Assembly (NCBI GenBank): GCA_024704765.1
Contig: JAKMXF010000012.1
Coordinates: 42,397 to 106,396, forward strand
Length of the DNA: 64,000 bases
Direction: 5' to 3'
DNA from: Oopsacas minuta
Lineage: Eukaryota; Porifera; Hexactinellida; Lyssacinosida; Leucopsacidae
Position 1 is the stretch's first letter; each line of letters opens with the position of its first letter. The translations under genes and the position numbers were made by a program. Shown here in pieces: positions 59,651 to 64,000 of the stretch. The notes beneath the pieces are model-generated. The model worked only from the letters and a program-made list of their open reading frames with translations. It did not search any database and had not been told where the DNA came from.

Positions 59651-60451
59651 CTATATAGCAAATCCGTTTTGAATCCTTGCAAACCTGTCCTCTGCAAGAA
59701 TGTGACCCAGTGACGGTGATTCAATCCCAGAGGGGATCGTTTTGCTGGCAATGGGGCAGATAGAAAATGATCCATGGAAACTCTTTGCGCGCGACCTTCG
59801 AGCTAACCGTCGTGATTGCAGGATATATTCATAATCCATAAGTTGTGATAAAAATCCGAGATTAGGTGCGACAACTGGCCGACACTTTGCCACCCATCTC
59901 ATAGCGTGTTCGTATTTCATTCCTTCAGTACGCATCAAGTACGCGACACAAATAGTCGTGCTTCTCGACACCCCGGCGTGACAATGGACCAATAATCTCC
60001 GGCCGGATCCCCGTATTTTGTCAATAAATGCGAAACAGGCCTCGAAAATCGTGTAAATGTTTGTGACTGGATTATCCAGCACTGGACAATTGCAATATTC
60101 GATACCTTCATTCGGGAAATAATTCTCTATCTCGATGGTCACATTCAAAATTGCGTCAATTTTGAAATCTCTGAGGGTTGCCAGATTTGATGCGTGATCT
60201 TGTGAACCAAGGAAGAGGTATGGACGAATTTCCGCTGGGCCTTTTTTGTCGTAATCCATGCTCGAGTCCGTTTCACAAATATTCATAAACGTCGGCGTCG
60301 CTGGCTCCTGAGCTGACCGAAGTACCATCGGCTTTATAGAAAGATTTTGCGGTCTCTTTTTGAGCGGCTGGTTTGTTAAATTCAATAAATCAAGCGATTT
60401 CCGATTCTGGAATTTGGGAAATCTATTCACCATCGTGTTTGCTTTTGCCAT
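59651..60451 (-). CDS. Atypical dual-specificity phosphatase C
   Basis: Intronless, 266 aa. I chose the second ATG (MAKANTMV) because the TATA box at 60497-60504 lies only about 10 bp before the first in-frame ATG at 60487, too close for a leader. A basic N-terminal region of about 65 residues precedes the DUSP domain (about 70-215). P-loop HCHAGVSRS 156-164 with Cys157 and Arg163; general acid Asp126 in CPVLDNP. An approximately 45-residue tail follows, rich in Arg and Ser (SRRLARRSRAKSFHGSFS). More diverged from A and B than they are from each other. Divergent from ZNHIT1, sharing about 350 bp of upstream DNA. Confidence 0.9.
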   Translation of the reverse strand: MAKANTMVNRFPKFQNRKSLDLLNLTNQPLKKRPQNLSIKPMVLRSAQEPATPTFMNICETDSSMDYDKKGPAEIRPYLFLGSQDHASNLATLRDFKIDAILNVTIEIENYFPNEGIEYCNCPVLDNPVTNIYTIFEACFAFIDKIRGSGRRLLVHCHAGVSRSTTICVAYLMRTEGMKYEHAMRWVAKCRPVVAPNLGFLSQLMDYEYILQSRRLARRSRAKSFHGSFSICPIASKTIPSGIESPSLGHILAEDRFARIQNGFAI

Positions 60452-60496
60452 TTGTATTTTAAATATAACTTTGGAAATCTTAGTCAATAGATAGCC

Positions 60497-60504
60497 TTTT
60501 TATA
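60497..60504 (-). promoter_or_regulatory. TATA box of DUSP C
   Basis: TATAAAAA on the minus strand, 46 bp before ATG 60451. Helps decide the start codon. Confidence 0.55.
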
Positions 60505-60798
60505 GTCAAGCTATACAATAGAAGCTCTGTTAGCAATCATGAGTATTCTAATTTGATTCAAATTAATTCTTGAAGAATCATCCAAACTGGCATTCCGTTC
60601 ATATAGTTGTGTTGCTAGGGAATCGAATGAAATATTTGGATCGTTTTGGTAATTCGTCTGAATAGCAAGTTTGCATGCAAAGAACTCAACTATAATGTAA
60701 CTCTACCACAATTTGGGATTATGAATGAATGAAGAAATATGTGACTATCAGAATTTCTAGAAATATTCACAAATATCAAACTTACCAGAAACTCGAAA

Positions 60799-61248
60799 AT
60801 GGAAGAAATCAAAGAAATAAAACCTAAACAAAAATCTCGTTCAGACATTCGCATTCTTGATTCCGTAACTAGGCAACGAAGAAAGGATATCCACCTCGAA
60901 TCTTTGGAAAAAGATAATTTCGTAGACGACGAATCCATACAAATGTCAGCTGGGAAACAAACCATAAAAGAAATGGTCAAAAAACGCAAAAAAGTGAAAA
61001 CAGGCGAACATTATAAAAAGCGATTCAGGAAAAATTTCTCAAGTCTCCTAGAAGAAATAGAATTTCAGACAGACCAACCGAATTATTTCACCGCCAAAGC
61101 GCCGAAATCTATCCTACCAAAGAGGAAATTCTGCGCAGTTTGTGGCTTTCCAAGCTGTTATAATTGTGTCGTTTGTGGCGGAGTATATTGCACCATAGAA
61201 TGTCAACTGACTCATAAAGAAACAAGATGCAATAAATGGGTTGTCTGA
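60799..61248 (+). CDS. ZNHIT1: Zinc finger HIT-type protein 1
   Basis: Intronless, 149 aa (human 154). Family signatures: RILDSVTRQRRKDIHLESLEKDNFVDD near the N-terminus, KTGEHYKKRFRKNFSSLLEE in the middle, and a C-terminal HIT zinc finger (FCAVCGFPSCYNCVVCGGVYC, then C, H and C ligands) ending TRCNKWVV. ZNHIT1 (Swc6-like) is a subunit of the nuclear SRCAP/SWR1 complex that exchanges H2A.Z. It is a second chromatin-remodelling component in the window besides ACTR8, but 40 kb away with no sign of linkage. Confidence 0.94.
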   Translation: MEEIKEIKPKQKSRSDIRILDSVTRQRRKDIHLESLEKDNFVDDESIQMSAGKQTIKEMVKKRKKVKTGEHYKKRFRKNFSSLLEEIEFQTDQPNYFTAKAPKSILPKRKFCAVCGFPSCYNCVVCGGVYCTIECQLTHKETRCNKWVV

Positions 61249-62771
61249 TAATTATATCGGGTAACTTAGTTACAGATGAGGTGATTAGATATTTTATTAA
61301 AAATACTGACATTTAGTTTTATAAATTACGCGGGCTCCGAGGGGGATCAAGGACCTATACGGACAAGTGTATTAGCCATTTTTAGGCGAGGAATTCTCAA
61401 ATAAGACACTAAACTATCATGGCGCCTAAATCACTCACAATAGCGCCTTTTGGTATAAAGAATGTCCATATTATTATTTTATGATATTTAACGTAAAATC
61501 TGGCGGTTTTTATCAAATATAAACAGCTGTAGAAAATAAACATTCACTTGAACAAGAAGTGAAAATTCTGGAAATTGCTTATAACATTTCAATGCAAATA
61601 AAAATACAAACATCACTACAAATATACAAAATATGAATTTTCCAGGAAAAGTTATGTCAGCAAAATATATTTATTTGGTAATATTTTGTTACAAATAATT
61701 GAACTTGGAATTATTTCAATTTCCAATGTTGTCATGTTTTATTTTGGCAACAAATCATTATACAAATACGAAAATGTATAATAACCATGATTAGAATGCT
61801 GAAAATATCAAATTGTCCATAGCAACATAATTTGAACTAAGCTATGTCATAGCAAGAAGCTGACAATCAAATTCTGAAAATAAACTTGCATATCAGTGAA
61901 AATAGTTCACAATTTGCAGAGTCAAATTATCGTCCAGAAAAGGTGCTAAAATGTGTGAATAATATCCCTAAATAAATTCCTAAGTCTAGACTACTTATAT
62001 TTCTGGTAACAACTTACATTCCTCTAGCGTAGTGGGGGATATACACATCCACATTCCTTTCTTGGTGATAACTGAACTAATATTAAATCGGAACTAGAAC
62101 TTAAAGTATCATATTTCATACTAGCCTAAACTGAAACTAGCATTTTAAGCTAAAAATAAATGTGTAATTTTTGATAATTCACTAACACCATGAATCTCAT
62201 ATTTTGTAAAAACCACGGTATATCACAATTAAATCAAATAATAGTTTCAATGCTGTCTAACATAGTTCTGGTTTAGTAGACAGTAAGATGAAAAGACATG
62301 ATTATAATATATCTTATGATTGACACCTTGGTCAAACAGGTCTTTTAGATGATAGATATGAATCATAATTATATGTGTGTTATGACGCGTGATTAGGCAA
62401 GTATAGATTTATATATTATCATTGTTTCACACCTCGCGATTTAGGTCAAATCCACAAGTAAGGTGTATTAATACCTAAACCTATATCCATACCCACCTAA
62501 ACACCTGGATCTGCTTACCAGTTTCTTGTATTTTTAGTTTGAAATATGATTAATTCTTCCCTCTATTATGAGAAAAAATATCAAATCACCGCCTGTGCCG
62601 ACTGGAATTTTACCAAATTAGGTTTGGTGGATTATTGAAAGTATAATATTCTAGGAAATTGAATTTTACTAAAATAGAATTCTTCATCACTGATTATTCC
62701 TGTTTAATAAGCGGAAGCTAATCTCTAGGATAATTTTGAAAGGTTCACTAAAGGTGTGAAAATATGATTAC

Positions 62772-62890
62772 AGTGGAGTCTCCCAAAACGGACACTCCGA
62801 AAAGCGGACAACACATCTACAAAGGACAAGCTTGTAGGACCAAATAGGTTAATACCACATGGAAATATCCCTCCTTCAGTTCTGACTAGG
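62772..62890. mobile_element. CAGTGGAG-type mariner-like fragment inserted in the dispersed motif
   Basis: CAGTGGAGTCTCCCAAAACG follows directly after AAGGTGTGAAAATATGATTA, the dispersed motif, at its central TA. The right end is not clear. Confidence 0.55.
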
Positions 62891-63181
62891 AAGTTGATGA
62901 TACAATTAACATAGATGTTACGACAGAAATATGAAAACTTCAAAATGCACAAAAGACAACAAATTTGTTTTGTTGTAATAAGGATAATATATTTCCTCTG
63001 ACATTATATTTTGTAAACAATAACAACAAACAAATAATAATCTCTAAAATAGCTGACAAAACAAAAATTACAAATAATTGCACCGAATCAAACACAAACA
63101 AACAAACAAATAATTCAATATATTTGTAATACAAATATTTCTTGTCTAATAAACAATAAACTTTGACACATAACTATACAA

Positions 63182-63348
63182 CAGTCACCTCTTGTTATAT
63201 CAAACACGGATTTATCAAAATACCCGCTGATATCGAAGGGTGAAATGGTACAAATATGGTCCCAAACCGTCAAAGTAACAGATATTCCACCGGTTATACC
63301 GGAGTAATCATCCGGTCCCTTGAGGTCAGATATAACAGGAGGTGACTG
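63182..63348. mobile_element. MITE, TIR family 1
   Basis: CAGTCACCTCTTGTTATATC at the left and GATATAACAGGAGGTGACTG at the right; full-length, about 167 bp. In reverse orientation to the copy at 63477. Confidence 0.85.
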
Positions 63349-63476
63349 TGATTGAGAATTGTTAAAATCTTCAATAATTCCATATTTAGAGTCCAAGGGA
63401 GTATGATCATTAATTCATATCATAAATACTTGCAAGTCCCCGCGCCAGCGATGTGTTATGAAATTCAGTTTGGAAA

Positions 63477-63640
63477 CAGTCAACTCCTGTTATATCTAAG
63501 CTCAAGGGGCCGTGATAATTACTCCGATATCACCGATGGAATATCTGTTACTATAACGGTTTGGGACCATCTTTGTACCATTTTACACTTCGATATACGC
63601 GGGTATTTCTATATACCCGCGTTCAACATAACAGGAGTTG
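63477..63640. mobile_element. MITE, TIR family 1
   Basis: CAGTCAACTCCTGTTATATC at the left, AACATAACAGGAGTTG at the right. Full-length, about 164 bp, only about 130 bp from the previous copy. Confidence 0.85.
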
Positions 63641-64000
63641 TGTTCATATTTTAACTGTAGCAATGATCTCATAAAATTATAAAGAATATTAGGTTAGATT
63701 ATTAAACTATAAACCTAACAACCGCCTTACACAATTGGAATTTAAATTAGTCAATGATAATAATAGCTATGAATAATATATCGTAAGAATTCGCCATATC
63801 TTATTGACAACAGAACTTTGGCGTAGAGAAATACACACAGTTGTTGATTATTGTTTCAATATGTATTGAGTATAGGTTTTACAGTTTCTGCCCTACCGCC
63901 CGCATCAAGTTTACCTGTCACATGAATATTGTCATTATTTCACCATTTTATCATGGAAATTCAAATACCATGCCATCAGATAGACATCATGTGGAGCTGA

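Larger units (their letters stand above)
61249..64000. other. AT-rich region with repeats to window end
   Basis: No supportable gene. Contains the 28-bp motif interrupted at 62773 by a CAGTGGAGTCTCCC element, two family-1 MITEs (63182-63348, 63477-63640), and a partial TTTCAGCTCCA-family element (63870-64000). Confidence 0.6.

Overview
The window is animal nuclear DNA. It is AT-rich, with short introns in one half, a 903-bp assembly gap, and many interspersed short inverted-repeat elements. Cortactin, a Tuba-type RhoGEF, ACTR8, ZDHHC12, the motile-cilium factor DNAAF4, ZNHIT1 and PSMG4 are all recognisable. No gene is bacterial or viral. The compact gene structure, weak similarity to vertebrate orthologues and an NHL-repeat multigene family would fit an early-branching metazoan such as a sponge, but the sequence alone does not prove the species.

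Layout. 1-4.8 kb: the 3' part of a cortactin gene (+) with eight exons visible. One of its introns contains an oppositely oriented, intronless NHL-repeat gene (copy 1). 5.1-12.5 kb: a 21-exon DNMBP/Tuba-like gene (+) encoding SH3-SH3-linker-DH-BAR-SH3-SH3. 13.0-20.3 kb: a 7-exon ACTR8 gene (-). Its 2.8-kb intron has received a copy of the cortactin-intron segment, which brings NHL copy 2 and a stray cortactin exon. 20.4-27 kb: three intronless Arf-like GTPase genes and a RING gene. 29.9-32.1 kb: NHL copy 3 running into the gap. 32.2-37.3 kb: ZDHHC12 (-), DNAAF4 (+) and a calpain-like protease (-). 37.3-64 kb: gene-poor, AT-rich DNA with three atypical dual-specificity phosphatases, PSMG4 and ZNHIT1, all intronless, plus many short transposon-like repeats.

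Common threads. Cortactin and the Tuba-like protein both act on actin through SH3 domains. ACTR8 (INO80) and ZNHIT1 (SRCAP/SWR1) both serve H2A.Z-related chromatin remodelling. DNAAF4 implies motile cilia. Two patterns stand out. First, the three NHL proteins are almost identical except at two positions per propeller blade, a spacing that looks like a diversified binding face. Second, short terminal-inverted-repeat elements repeatedly sit against splice sites in ACTR8, and one makes up most of an intron. Exon coordinates were derived by hand from reading frame, splice dinucleotides and phase. Functions are inferred from motifs and remembered family sequences, not from a database search.
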